Below, piece after piece: positions 32,264 to 44,498 of a stretch of 64,000 nt of DNA (position 1 is the stretch's first letter; each line of letters begins with the position of its first letter). Location of the stretch: assembly GCA_905331475.1 (NCBI GenBank), contig CAJNYU010003546.1, positions 7,432 to 71,431 on the forward strand, given 5' to 3'. The translations under genes were made by a program, and so were the position numbers. This DNA comes from Rotaria socialis. Its lineage: Eukaryota; Rotifera; Eurotatoria; Philodinida; Philodinidae. The notes beneath the pieces are model-generated. The model saw only the letters and a list, made by a program, of their open reading frames with translations, made no database searches and was not told the origin of the DNA.

Positions 32264-32789
32264 CTAGAGGATCCTATGCTGATTTATACTAGATAGAAAT
32301 TTATTTAATATGATGAAACTTTTCTACTAATTTATGAACAAATCTTGGTAAACTATCATAGAAAAGGGTCATTTTAGGCTCATCTTCCCATAAGACGCCT
32401 GAAACCATTCTAAGAGATACAAGGCTAATTCTTTCATAACTTTGTAATAGTCAGCTGGTAGTTTGAAATTCTATGACTCTGACTTCTATTAGTTCCATTT
32501 CTTGAGAGAAAAGTCTCTCTCAAAATGCGCATTGTCATGCAAAATTCATTTTTGAGAGAAACTACCTGACCAAATGGAACAGTGTACAGGGCTGAAACTT
32601 TTATGGACGATATGTCTTTTAGTGTTCTAGCTAGAATCAAATTTTAAACTTCTACCTTGTTCCAATCAAAAGTTAGAACGAGTTACAAGTTGATAAAAAT
32701 GAGAATTTTTGCATATATTACTTGACTCGAAATTCCCACGGCTCAATATTTTGTGACAAAATTTTACGATAAGTAGAACTTACCAAGAT

Positions 32790-32895
32790 ATATGTTCACA
32801 GAAAATTTCAGTTCAATGAGTTGAGCTGTTCTTAAGATATGGACCTATCAAGATCTTTCTTGATCGAAATAGTCATTTTCAGGGCTTTTCGTAAA
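32790..32895 (-). repeat. right member of inverted pair with about 27037-27150
   Basis: The reverse complement reads ACGAAAAGCCCTGAAA ... CTTAAGAACAGCTCAACTCA, matching the left copy in order and spacing with moderate divergence. Confidence 0.5.
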
Positions 32896-33398
32896 ATGCT
32901 TAGAAAAAAATGGAGAGTTCAATATTTTTAAAACTGCTTGCCCCAAAATTTATAAAACTCTTCCTTCTACAATATATCTTACATATATACTCACTGGAAC
33001 TAGTACTGAAGAGGCTTAGCGGGTTTATTGCACTGCAGTTAGCTGTACCTGCTAAATTTTACTTTTTTAGCTAGTTCTAGTCGATGGTGAAGCGTACAAT
33101 TCTTTAGCAAGTGCAACTAGCTTATTTTCTATCATATTTCATGCTCCACTTTTATGAAGTGAATACTTACGTGTGATTGAAAGCGAGTGAAAATGAAGCA
33201 TTTAGTCTTGATAACAAGATGCTTTTATAGAGAAGAACAAGAAAATGCTATTGCACAACAGAGCAAAGAAAAGAGAAAAAATGTGTCATACTTACTTTTT
33301 GTGTGATATAAGAAAAAACCTACATGAAAAAGTGGTGTAAGTAGAGTTGGCATTCAATTCGAGCATTTCGGCCTAAAAATCACCCAATGACTTGCGCT

Positions 33399-33573
33399 GG
33401 GTCTCTAGAAGGCTGTGCGGAGTCTCTAGAAGGATGTGCTGAATCTATAGAAGGCTGAGCTGAGTCGCTGGAAGGTTGTGCTTGGCCTCTAAAAGGATGT
33501 GCGGAGTCTCTAGAAGGTTGTGCTTGGTCTCTGAAAGGATGTGCTGAATCTCTAGAAGGCTGTGCGGAGTCTT
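33399..33573 (+). repeat. 21-bp minisatellite (about 8.3 units)
   Basis: Units such as GAGTCTCTAGAAGGCTGTGCG repeat every 21 bp from 33399 to 33566, with a partial unit to about 33573. In one frame they read ESLEGCA heptads with one stop (unit 3) and a terminal stop. The array runs directly into the telomere-like array at 33575. Confidence 0.85.
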
Positions 33574-33574
33574 G

Positions 33575-33597
33575 AGGGTGTGGGTGTGGGTGTGTAG
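33575..33597 (+). repeat. interstitial telomere-like repeat at the PLE 3' end
   Basis: GAGGGTGTGGGTGTGGGTGT. On the PLE coding strand (minus) this is ACACCC repeats directly after the 3' end, the arrangement described for endonuclease-less PLEs that prime on telomere overhangs. Confidence 0.8.
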
Positions 33598-33893
33598 GAA
33601 GCTACCACAATTGATTTCGACCTTGCGCAGGGGTCTCGTCAGGTGGCTTAATATCTTTAAGTCGGTTTAAAATTCAAACATAAAATTTTGAACAAAAATT
33701 AATTCAAGACGAGTTCACACTGTTCTAAATTCACGAAGAACTAGAATGGCAAACGTAAACCTGTTCTTATATCAAGAAACAGGGTGTGTAGGAAGCTACC
33801 ACAATCGATTTCGACCTTGCTCAGCGGTCTCGTCAGGTGGCTTAATGTCTTTAAGTCGATTTAAAATTCAAACATAAAATTTTGAACAAAAAT
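33588..33893 (-). repeat. tandemly duplicated PLE 3' terminus
   Basis: Copies at 33588-33699 and 33782-33893 share about 110 bp (GGGTGTGTAGGAAGCTACCA ... TTTTGAACAAAAAT) with few differences and about 82 bp between them. Each begins with a GGGTGTGT telomere-like stub. In reverse complement they contain TCGAAATCRATTGTGGTAGC, homologous to the terminal motif of the 20-23 kb PLE copy. Confidence 0.75.
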
Positions 33894-34426
33894 CAACAGG
33901 GTTGGGTAGAATTGCCGAGCATTATTTTGCTGTAGTAATGATAGTTAGTGGAGTGATAAACGAATTACTTTTGGTTTGATTTCATTGCTGCAGTTTGTTT
34001 GTTGATAAGTTTCCTTATCAAATATGAGATATTGTGCTTGGGGTTTTTCTGGAGTCTTCGCATCTAGTCATGATGTTTCGTTAAAGTGTGTTCGTAATGA
34101 GTTGTAGAATTGTCGAAGAATGAATTTTTTGATGTTCATACCGGTACATTTAGAATCGAAATGGTCATGTATTCAATTGGCAAAGTTAGTAGGGTATTGG
34201 CAGTAGACATAAAGAAAAAATAAGGAAGTGTGGTTAGAAAAATTGATTTGTATTTTTTTTGAATCATACAGCAGTTCATGTTCAGTTGTCTGTCATCAGT
34301 TGTATATTTCAGAAGTATTGATTTGGCCTGAAAATCAGTATATTGTAGAATAGTGACAATGGTGGGAAGTTGACTTTGCAAAGTTCGGTATGGGTCAGTT
34401 TACGATGGATCTTTCATGTTTCTTTT

Positions 34427-37400
34427 TTATGGTATCCGAAAGAAAGTTACGTTGAATATTAGAGAAAGTCCGTGATAAAGAAGAAAAATCTTACTTGGGA
34501 GCGGGGTGGGTTTCAACATTGTTGGATGTGGTCTTTTTTGTACTAACTCATGTCGAGTATTACGATGATTTCGATGTCCAACAATCAGTCGAATGTCGGT
34601 TGCTATTGTATCGTGAAATATTTCTGAATAAATCTTATGTATGTCGCGTTTCAGAGTATGTAGCCTTTGTTCATGTGTATAATGAAGAAAAAGAGTGTTT
34701 GTAAATTTATTCGGCTTATTTGTTTTTGAAATTGTAGTGATCCTTGCGGTTTTTTCTTTAGTATTGCGATTGTCAGTCTCGTCGTTGAATGGAACGGCTG
34801 CAATTCTATGTTGTATTTCTCTCTCTTTGACAGTCAGTTTAGGTAGTAAGGTATTCCTCATAACTAAAAATTGATTCTCGTTGCCAATGAAAGGTATCAT
34901 GGATGATTTTGACATTGAACGACCGAAGAATTTTCTGAAATGTGTATCAATATATCTGGATGGATACCTAGCCGATGTATAATATATTCAAGGAATTAGA
35001 CAATCAATGAAAGAATGAATGTTTCTGACAGAGAGACTTACCCATTATAGAGCAACATCAATCGAATAGAACGACGTTCCTTTTCAAAAATGTCTAATGT
35101 TGATGAATAACGTACAGCTCTAAGAAGAGCAGCTTGAATAATATTCGAAAATACATGACGTGGATGATCAGAAATAAATGGTACAACACAGGGTTCTGCT
35201 GCTGGTTTATGATAGACAGATGTGAATAAAACACCATTCTTATTGTTGATGAGAAGATCAAGAAATGAAACACAACTACCAATATTAGCTTCTAATTTAA
35301 TGTTTGGATGAAAGGCATTAGCTTTCTTGATGACTGCTTCGATTTTTGCCTTTGGATCATTAAAAGTAAAGAAGATATCATCAATATATCTAGGATAATC
35401 AAAGGAAAAAATAATGAATCTCTTCAAATAGAACAACAAGAAGATAAATAAATAATAACATACCGGCCATAGATTTCATGGGGTCCTATTGCACCACAAA
35501 TGGCATCTTTTTCCCATTTCCACATGAAAATATTGGCTAATGTTAAAGTAAACGGTGATCCCATTGCACCACCAATAATTTGTCGATAGAATTTATTTCC
35601 ATCGACAAATGCAATCTCTTTGAGAACAAGATCAGCTAATTGAAGAATAATTCCAATTGGAATACCTTGGACTTTCTCATAATGATGTTCAAGAAGAAGT
35701 TCTTTGAGGATTTTAAGTGACTCGTCTTGTGGTAACATTGTATATAAGTTCGTAATATCAGCTGTACAAAATAGAGTCGTAGGCTTCAAATGACCATTAC
35801 GAACATATTGTTCTAATTGACGAAGAAGATGGCCACCATCAATAATTGGTCTCGGTTGAGCATGCATATCAAACAAAGGTCGAATGGATTGATCCAAAAA
35901 TCGAGATATACCTGTAGTAGCAGCATGAATCGTATTCATAATGGGTCGTAGTGTTATTGGATTATAATTAGAAGAAGATAAAAGCAAATAGTTATTGAAT
36001 TTGAAAAAAAACGAGTAATAAATAGTAGGCGAGACATTACCTTATGTGCTTTAGGATTGTAATACATATAGGCTAACTCGACAGTTAATCGACTTGGTAT
36101 AATTTTTTTATATTGTTGAGGTGAAATTTGGTTGGGCTTGGCATGAAGATCATTGAGTAAGCGAGTGACTTTACTTAAAATCTCTTCAATGGGACTTGAT
36201 GATAATTCTTCATAGGCACCTGTTTTCATTCGATATTCAATTGCCTTTTCTTCAAATTCATTTACATGAGCTACATACAAATTGCCACCTTTATCTGTTT
36301 CTCGAAGAAGTAATTGGTTTTTCTTGAGTTTACGACGAATCAACTTCATCGTCTGTAAATCACGTTGAGCGCGAACGTGTTCAATAAATGGCAGTGGAGC
36401 CATATAGTGACGCATGAGACAAGCTTGAAGACGTTCAGAAAATTGTTTGAAAATGTTTGATTTAGCATTTATGTGACATTTTTCCGAAAGCCGTAATATC
36501 ATTTGATTTATCATGATTTCATGTTGCTCTTGAACTATTTTTACTCGTTCCTTATATGAACGAAGAGCAGTACGATTTGGTCGAATATAATTTCCATCTA
36601 AAATAGATGAAAGAAAAAAATCAATTGAAATACTATGAAATCCGAGATATTTGTGTAAATCCTACGTCGAGAAAGATACTCATGTCCAATCATAGCCAAT
36701 GAATGATCATTCACATTGAGTATCACTTCTGGAGACACGCCAATTGTTTGCTTTGCTTTTTTAGAGCGTTGACGACGACGACTAAGTTTCCCATGAAAAT
36801 TGTTCATTTGTTGAAATGTATCTTTCTTGATTTGAATAGTTCGATGTTTTATATAAACTTGAACAGTACGACATAGAACACGTGCATCGTGATGATGCTG
36901 TTGATGTTTGGAAATGTCTAACTCTAATTGTGTTAACTCTTCTTGATATTGTCGATTACATTCTTTCATTTTGACATCGTAAGATTCCATTAGTATATCA
37001 AGCCAAGTTCGTTTCGTTTCTTGTAAGATTTTTGAACGTTTTAGTTTGTAATTAAGTGAATATTGGTCTTCAAGAACTGGTGTATAGAAATCAGATGCAA
37101 TCAGTGTATCTAATTGATCAAAATTAGAAGGTAATAGTTTTGATAGAATTCGTTGTTCTAACAGTAACAATTCTTTTCGTATTTGTAATTCTGTTTCTCG
37201 TAGATGAATAAGACGATTGATTGCTTCCTTCTGGTCACTTGTCAGATTATTGTCAAATAATATACGATAAAGTCGTTTTTCATGTAACTCATCTTTGAAT
37301 CGTTTTAGTTGATGATGAATTTTACGAGTGAATCGTTTTTGTTGTGAACAGACATATTCTTTTAAATGATGATCAAGGAGAGTTATCGTCAATTTTTCAG

Positions 37401-38278
37401 GACAAGTTGTTGCTTGTAAATTCAACTGTGTACTACATTGTTCTAATTGCTGTTGTATATGAGTCAAATATTCTTGTATGAATTTTTGACATGAATGAGG
37501 TTCATTGGTTTTCGTTATCTTATATAAATGATCCTTTGAATAAAATAAAAAGTATCAGAATAGTTATTCGTAGTCTAATGAACGATGTACACTTACTGAC
37601 CATTGATGTTGTTCATAGCTAAGATCAAAATAAGATTGCCAAAGAGATTGATGTATATTTAAACAAAATTGTAAATCTAATAGTTTTAATCGTGAATAAA
37701 TAAATTTTTGTTCCGATTTAGTCTTAATTGGATGATCCAGTTGTCGACCTAATGCTTGGATCAATAATCTTGGTGGTCGTTTCAAATATGATGCTACTCG
37801 ATACACTTTATCGGGTTTTGGCACTAATGTCTGAATTATATTTTGTTTCTTTTTTACTTTCTTTGGTTCTGGTTGTGAAATTGAAAATTGACTCAATGAT
37901 CGAACGGGTTCTCGTTTTCGTTTGATAGAAGTCTTTTTAATACTCTGATTCAATGTCTAGTATATACATAAACTTTATTATTTTATCATATAATTCAAGT
38001 TAATACTCTCTTACTATGTTTGTTTTAGGATGATGGTCAATTGAATCATTGTTCTTGATGATGGATGTTGGCTGATTTGTATGAGAATCACCAAATCTCT
38101 TCTTGATTTTTCTCTCAATGTTTTGTGGTTTCATTCCTTGAGCACGACATTTCTTACGAAATCGTTGTACTTTTCGATTACCATGACATTTTCTACGTCG
38201 TTTCTTTTCCTCTACTGGTTGATCTGATAATTTATTTTCATTAATCGTCTTCAATCCTTGATTATAGTCCGTATCCAT
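34427..38278 (-). CDS. Penelope-like (Athena-type) retroelement protein, seven exons
   Basis: Exons on the minus strand: 38278-38015, 37956-37597, 37533-36666, 36597-36041, 35963-35464, 35389-35042 and 34967-34427; all junction phases agree, giving about 1,145 residues. Exon 1 is basic (KKRRRKCHGNRKVQRFRKKC). Exon 3 is a helical, lysine-rich region. RT motifs follow: LRETDKGGNLYV, YYNPKAHK, RPIMNTIHAATTGIS, motif A DITNLYTMLPQ, IIGGAMGSPFTLT and catalytic RYIDDIFFT at the exon 5/6 junction. The C-terminal block RLIVGHRNHRN is at about 34570. No GIY-YIG endonuclease is present. Five introns have GT-AG; the exon 4/5 intron (35964-36040) has donor GTAATG but ends in AT where the other copy has AG. 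Both copies show AAGTAAGATT near the 3' end, so the last exon may be spliced again. It replicates by target-primed reverse transcription, probably at chromosome ends. Confidence 0.88.
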
Positions 38279-40279
38279 GATGACAATAAATTGGTTTTAC
38301 TTCTATCTGAAATATACAAGACAGTCCTAATATAATTTATTCCCTCGACTGTAGGGAGGGTCATATGAAAAAAAATGCGTTTTGTCTGTCTGTTTGTGGC
38401 AGGTCAAAAACATGTCATACGAACTTTCTTCGTTTTGAGCTAAACCGTCTTTACATCGAACTTTCCTGAATGTTATCGGGGTCGGGGAATCCGAATCTGA
38501 AGTCAGATTTCAGAAATTTTGAGTTCAGTTTTCCGGACGAAGGAAATGTTTTTTCGAGAAAGCGTTGGTATTTTATAAAGGTTGACGAAGGGAACTATCT
38601 GATTGAATAAATTGTGTGAGCGGAACAGAAGCAAAATATTTAATTGAAATTAAATCTTTTTTTGTGATGAAGTGAATGTAGTAACAGGAAGACTTGTCTG
38701 GGAAAATATGATTGAAGAATTTTAGGGACGGACAGGATTTAAGTAAAACATATATGTAGAAAAAGAATATTATGTTAATGAGTACTTCATCGAGTAGAAG
38801 GCCAAATAAAAAAGATATCTTACTCCCTCTTTTTGTGAATGTAAAAAGTTGAAATTGGGAAACTCTGCTAGATAAAGAGCACAATCGCCCCCTCCTGATG
38901 CGCTGCGTAAGAAGAAAAAACAATTCGTTATAGCAAGAATATTACTGTTAGTGCTTGTGACTTGATCGAGATAGAGTAAGAATGAATGAAACCAACGAAT
39001 AGTGGTTCTGGCTGACATTGATATTGCGATCTCGAATAGGGAAAGCATCTGTGAGAAAATAATATTGATGTCTGTCTTGTTAAATAAATTAAAAAAATGA
39101 ACAGTCACATACAAAACGAAAAAATATTTTTTCCATTTTTATGCGGGTACTGAATAGTTGCGAAATGCATACTTAAAATGAAGGACATCTATGTTGATCC
39201 GTTTGGACTGAATTAAATAACTTAAAATACTATGTATAAAAAAAGTCAAAATGCTAGGAATATGCGTCGCATTGAATTATTCAGTGTAAAATAAAAAAAT
39301 ATGTTTTAAAATTTAAAAAATATGTGTTGTAAAATGAAAAACATTAATGTTTTGTTTTGATCAATACGATGAACTTTAGTACGGAAATACATGGAAGAAA
39401 AAGAATAGCCATCCTTATGGTTATGAAGTTATTGACACAAAATAAAATAGTACGCATAAAAAATATTATCATCTGCTCTCAAGAATTAATTCTGATCAAA
39501 AACAGAAGACTGTATTGAAAGAAAACAATATCAACGTTTTTCATTATCGATATAGTTATTTGGACTTGAAAAGTTTTGAACGAAGAGGAAATTGATCTTT
39601 CCTTGATGTAATCAATGAAATAAAATTTAAAGACTATGCTAAAATTTTAATGCGTATCTGTGCTCGTGCGAGTTGAATCAGGTAATATAAGTTACCCAAT
39701 AATATGCCTATGTTACAAGAAATTGAGCGAGTTCCGTAACATGGCAGGGATCAATATGAATGATTATTATTCTTATGAAAGGAATAAAATTTAAAATTAA
39801 ATTATTTATGAATACAGAATATAATTCTCTCTTTTCAAGCAACTATTTAGATATGATCAAGTCAGATACATAAAAAATACTATTTTTTAATATTTTTCTA
39901 TGAATGAAGTGAGTTCGAATGAAAGAACATCCTATGAACTAATTAGTATCTGTATCTTATCAGGTCAACTAATTATAATGAAATAAATGTATAGTTTTTT
40001 TTACTTTTCATGTATTTATTGAACAATAATGATAAAAGATTTTTACGAGCTGAACAATAAAAATAATTAGCAAGACTAGTTAAAGATTATTAAAGCGGTA
40101 AAATGAGTTGAGACTAAATTAAAAGTTTTCTAGATAAGAAAAAAACAAAAAAAATCTAATGAGATTAGATGATAGCCAAACAAATATCATGCATAGAGAG
40201 AACCCTAATATATCTAAAAGTAAGAAACTGTGATTCAATAAATCTTTCAGTTCACATGAATAGGAGTTTTTATGTGAAT
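38279..40279. other. AT-rich non-coding stretch
   Basis: No gene recognised. Open frames at 38573-39114 on the minus strand overlap each other and have no conserved features. The 5' UTR/promoter of the PLE must lie in the first few hundred bases. Confidence 0.4.
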
Positions 40280-40690
40280 TTAAACTCCCAAATCTACAAC
40301 TGTTGATGGTGAAGCCGATGATAATTTCGTTCCTGATAATGGCAATTGTGTTTGTAATGCCGAATTTTTGTTGGCGATCACTGAGGCAAGTTCGATAAGA
40401 TTACCCATAGACGAGTTGTTTCCCCTGCGCATGAAATAAGAACGAACCGCACAATATAAAAATGCAATTGTTAATAAAACAATAGCAGGAAGAATCATGT
40501 ATATAAGCCAATTTTTTTGCATATCTTTCAACCAGAGTGCTGGTACGGCTATTAGATCGCTTCCACTATCGATGGCTTTACCAGCTGCTTTCAATGCTGT
40601 TTGAACAGGTGTATCAGCCGCTTTGGATAAAGCCGTGTCGCCAAGAATAATTTTAGCATTACCTCCTTCTTTGACATGTTGTTGAATCAA
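40280..40690 (-). CDS. small single-pass membrane protein, 5' end unresolved
   Basis: About 136 residues are open, but the frame begins after a stop with no ATG before residue 57, so an upstream exon is probably missing. A TATAAAA box on the coding strand at about 40808-40815 and an acceptor-like AG just before the frame support this. Features: an alanine-rich ectodomain (ALSKAADTPVQTALKAAGKA), one transmembrane helix (WLIYMILPAIVLLTIAFLYC), then RSYFMRR as stop-transfer and a 45-residue tail. No family recognised. Its layout resembles the genes at 41124-41495 and 44499-44834. Confidence 0.45.
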   Translation of the reverse strand: MIQQHVKEGGNAKIILGDTALSKAADTPVQTALKAAGKAIDSGSDLIAVPALWLKDMQKNWLIYMILPAIVLLTIAFLYCAVRSYFMRRGNNSSMGNLIELASVIANKNSALQTQLPLSGTKLSSASPSTVVDLGV

Positions 40691-41123
40691 GGTTTTGGTA
40701 CTCTACCTCCCATATTTGATCAAACTCGAGAATAATACGTAGTGATATTGATTTTGAATATAGTAAATGTTTTTGTTCGTATGAAACGATTAATGATATT
40801 TCATCGTCTTTTATAGTGCATGAGGAGAAGAGAGAAGATGTTCATTTTTCTTATCAGGTCAAAATAAACAATTCAGCTGAAAATTAATGATGATGAATTT
40901 CTTTTTCTTCTGGAAGTCAGCAGATTTCATACTTGATAAGAATACGAACATATTATATATTGCTGATAGAACATTATTGAGCCTGTTTATTTTGGAAAAA
41001 AAATTGTTTTTTAATTCAGATGACTGTGTTTATTACATACACACACACACATATAAAAATTCATATTATTTGAAGAATGTTTTTTTTTGTGAATTGTTGG
41101 GTGACTTGAAAAACGCAAAATTT

Positions 41124-41495
41124 CTAAGAAAGATGTCCCTCCATATAATTGGGAAGGTCTTTTGATAACGATGTTTTATCGGATACTGAATACTCAGTAG
41201 AATTGATAAACAAAATTCTGTTGAAATCTGTTTCAGGGAGTCGTTGTTGGTATTGACGTTTTAAATACAGAAACAGGATCGGCAAAATAATAAAAGTTAA
41301 GACCAGCATAATATTAATGATAATAACTGGATTATTGTTTATGACGACATCTTGAAATATTTTGATTGTGCCTTGAATTGTCTGACCAGACATCAATGAA
41401 ATATTAAATTTCGCACCATTGATCATCCAGACATTATTATTAGCTCCCGATATATCAGCAGATTGTTTAATAGATGTTGAGAATGTCGAACCCAT
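41124..41495 (-). CDS. small single-pass membrane protein
   Basis: 123 residues from the ATG at 41495. The frame is open upstream for LLIVLT, a hydrophobic stretch like a signal-peptide core, but meets TAG before any ATG. One extra base at CCATAGCTT (an ATG-like context) could have destroyed the original start; this is speculative. A TATATATA on the coding strand lies at about 41533-41540. Features: a short ectodomain with N-x-S (FNIS), one transmembrane helix (PVIIINIMLVLTFIILPILF, then LYL), stop-transfer KRQYQQR and a 35-residue polar tail. Function unknown. Confidence 0.45.
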   Translation of the reverse strand: MGSTFSTSIKQSADISGANNNVWMINGAKFNISLMSGQTIQGTIKIFQDVVINNNPVIIINIMLVLTFIILPILFLYLKRQYQQRLPETDFNRILFINSTEYSVSDKTSLSKDLPNYMEGHLS

Positions 41496-44400
41496 AGTCA
41501 ACACGATCAGAAGCTATGGCAAATGGAAGGCAATATATATAGGCGCCACGAAGACTCTCGAACTAACACTATAGGTTCCTATGTATTTGATCTAAATATC
41601 ACATTGAAATATGAGAGAATCATATGTTTAGAAGAATAAAAAATTTGACTTGAATACAGGAAAAAATGATATTTAAATATATGCATATTTTATTAGAATT
41701 ATTTTTGTGATACCCAGGTAACAATTACAAGTGTTTTAAGAAATAAATACGTAAAATTTTAGTAGTTTAGAAAATGAAAATATCTTCTTGTTATTAAAAG
41801 TTTATGAATTGACAGTAACTGCTTGCTTATCTTTAGATTTTCCTATCACGTTTTATTTTAATTTAATGCTTACTAATTCGATGAAAATTTACAAATGATT
41901 TCAGGGCGAAGTTCACTATCATTTATCACACAATGAATTGAAACTTCATCACAAATTTTAAGAGTCAAGATTGTTACGTGATGGAAGGATCTACACGTAA
42001 GATGTGCTCGGTGATTTACTGATAGAAGGGGATTCGACGTGTTCGCTCAAAGATACACGAAATCAGTTATATAAAAGTATTCTGATACAAATTACGATAT
42101 AAACAAACAGACCAAACGAAGTACGTGACGATATTGGGTTGTTGTATGATGATTAGTCCATAACATCATGTGAAAAGGTTTCTATCTAGAAGTATGGAGG
42201 ATATCATTGAGATTTGATAATGAATATAGAACGTATAACAACTCAGTGGATTATAAAATGTAAAAGTATAAATGAGACAGAAAGAATAGCTTGAAGAAGA
42301 GAACATTTTCTCTCTAAGAAAGATCGATATTATTCGTGGCCTTGAACAATTTCAATGAATTTTGAAATAGTACGCCCGTGATAAAGATAGGAGGCGTGGG
42401 GTGTCACAAATCCCTGATTCTTTCGATTTTTTTGCCAAAAAATCGAAAAAATGGGTTGTGAGTCGGGATATTTCCCTCTTCTACCTGAGCGACCAAGTTA
42501 TACTACAGCAGTACGCAATTCCTTTTTATTCAAATGGTATAATATCATGAAAAGATAGCTATGTTATGCTTTCAATAAATAAATTTTTAAATTGATAGTG
42601 GACAAAATTATTGTCTCTATTTACTGGAAATAATTGCCATTGTTACATATAATTTATTCAACACCTCAATTGTTTTATTTGAATGATTCGTCTAGAACAG
42701 CATAAACAATTACTTTTTAAATCTAATACTGAGAAATGAAAAAGTTAGGTATTATTTGACTGAAGTCAAATGAAGTCAAGTCATAACTAGTTCAAAATCG
42801 TTTCACGTTAAGTCTTCTCCTATTGCGAAAATTCAAAGTAAAATCAAAAATGATTTCACTGATCCATCTCTGCTCTCAGATATTGTTCCAGTAGGTGTTG
42901 TTCACATTTCTGTTCCCTTCAGTATTCACTGTTAATTTTTTTTCTTTCTCTAGATGCGCTCTATGTGTTTGGTTTTTGTTTATGTTCATGCAAGGCTCCG
43001 ATATCTATAGTTGAACAAATGATAAAAAGATGAAAATCTCACGAAAATTGGTCATGCTTGCAAATTAAATCGCTCATACTACCATTTTTTTACTATGAGT
43101 ACTTATTATTTTAAGTTACAAATAGTTAAATTAAATATTGATTTAAAATTTGATGTAACAGAGGCTAGATTAGCTATTTGTTTTTTAATTCGTTTTATTT
43201 ATTTAAATCTATTTTAAATTATATTTAAACGTTATCTCTTTATGTCAAGAAAAATCGTCATCGTAGAAACGAAAAATCGGACGCAGCAGGAAGATTATTG
43301 ATATAAGTACTGATTTTTTAGACATCCTAGCGAAAATAAGTGAATGAAAATATTCGTCGTGGCTATTGTTTGCAGTTGAAAACGAAGGAGTTTTTATAAA
43401 TAGCACAATCTTAGACTTGGATTTTTTTTCTGTATGGTACATAATACTTCTGATTATAAGTAACACACTTAGATATCGTATGTTATCTATTTCTATGAAT
43501 AAATAAAAGATCTTTTAAATTATGTCGCTGCTGTGTCGCCATGAATGATCTATGAATTATAAGATGTCTACACAGAATGCAAAGAACAATATGAAATCGA
43601 TTGCTTTCCAAAGTAAATAGTACCAACACTTGATTAAGTTCCATTTACTTTAACTAGAATATTTCATAATATCTTTCAAAAGGAACGTAACATTATATAG
43701 AAAATTAAATTTTTAGTTATTCATCTAGACGAAGTGAAAATATTTCAATCAAACTGTTTGTCATATGCTGATAAGTTGTTATTGCAAGCACAGAAAATTC
43801 TTAGAATATGCTTTACCTGAAATAAAAATGTTGTCTTGATTGCTCATATCTCCTCACGAATAAATCCATTTAGAAGAGGTGAAATTCAGCAAAAATTTAG
43901 ACACAAACGCAATGCTACTTGATTATAAAACTAAATCTGAAAAGATTTTTAATAAAACTTTTTTTTATCCTTTATCTGAAAATCATATTCACGATTCGGA
44001 TTACCCTATGAGTTGAACACTTTGAATCGGTAAATTATACTGAGTAAAATTATTCAAATACATTGAAGTTACATGTAGAAATCTGTCGTTTTCTTGCTCA
44101 TATATTGTAAACTTTTTCTTCGGTTCCTTACTAACGTTCAAAATTTTAATTATAAGATAAATTAAGGCTAAAGTTGTATTGGTGAATACACAGTCAAATG
44201 AATGAATTGATTAAATACAAATTTATTTGAATAAACTTCATATATTTGAAGAGGAAACTACAAGTACTAGCATAAAATCATGTAATTACAATGAAAAAGA
44301 AATTATAAGCGAGACACAAGATAAAGAATACATCCAAAAGGAAATTTAAATGCTAATTAATTCATGCGCACTAAATGAGTTATATAATAAAAATTAACGA

Positions 44401-44498
44401 TATGACTAAGTCACATCTTGTTTCTTCAATCATTTCAAACGATTGATAATAATGTAAGATTCTATGATGATGTGGTGTTACCTTTGTCAACCATGCTA
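41496..44498. other. AT-rich non-coding stretch
   Basis: No gene recognised. A small perfect hairpin TTTCGATTTTTT/AAAAAATCGAAA lies at about 42421-42451. The frame at 43245-43466 shows no family features. Confidence 0.4.

Noticed and set aside
33399-33573. CRISPR-like array
   Set aside because: Units are contiguous 21-bp tandem repeats without spacers in a eukaryotic sequence; a minisatellite explains it.
38573-39114. Two overlapping 115-residue minus frames
   Set aside because: Different frames of the same AT-rich DNA, no conserved motif and no clear promoter.
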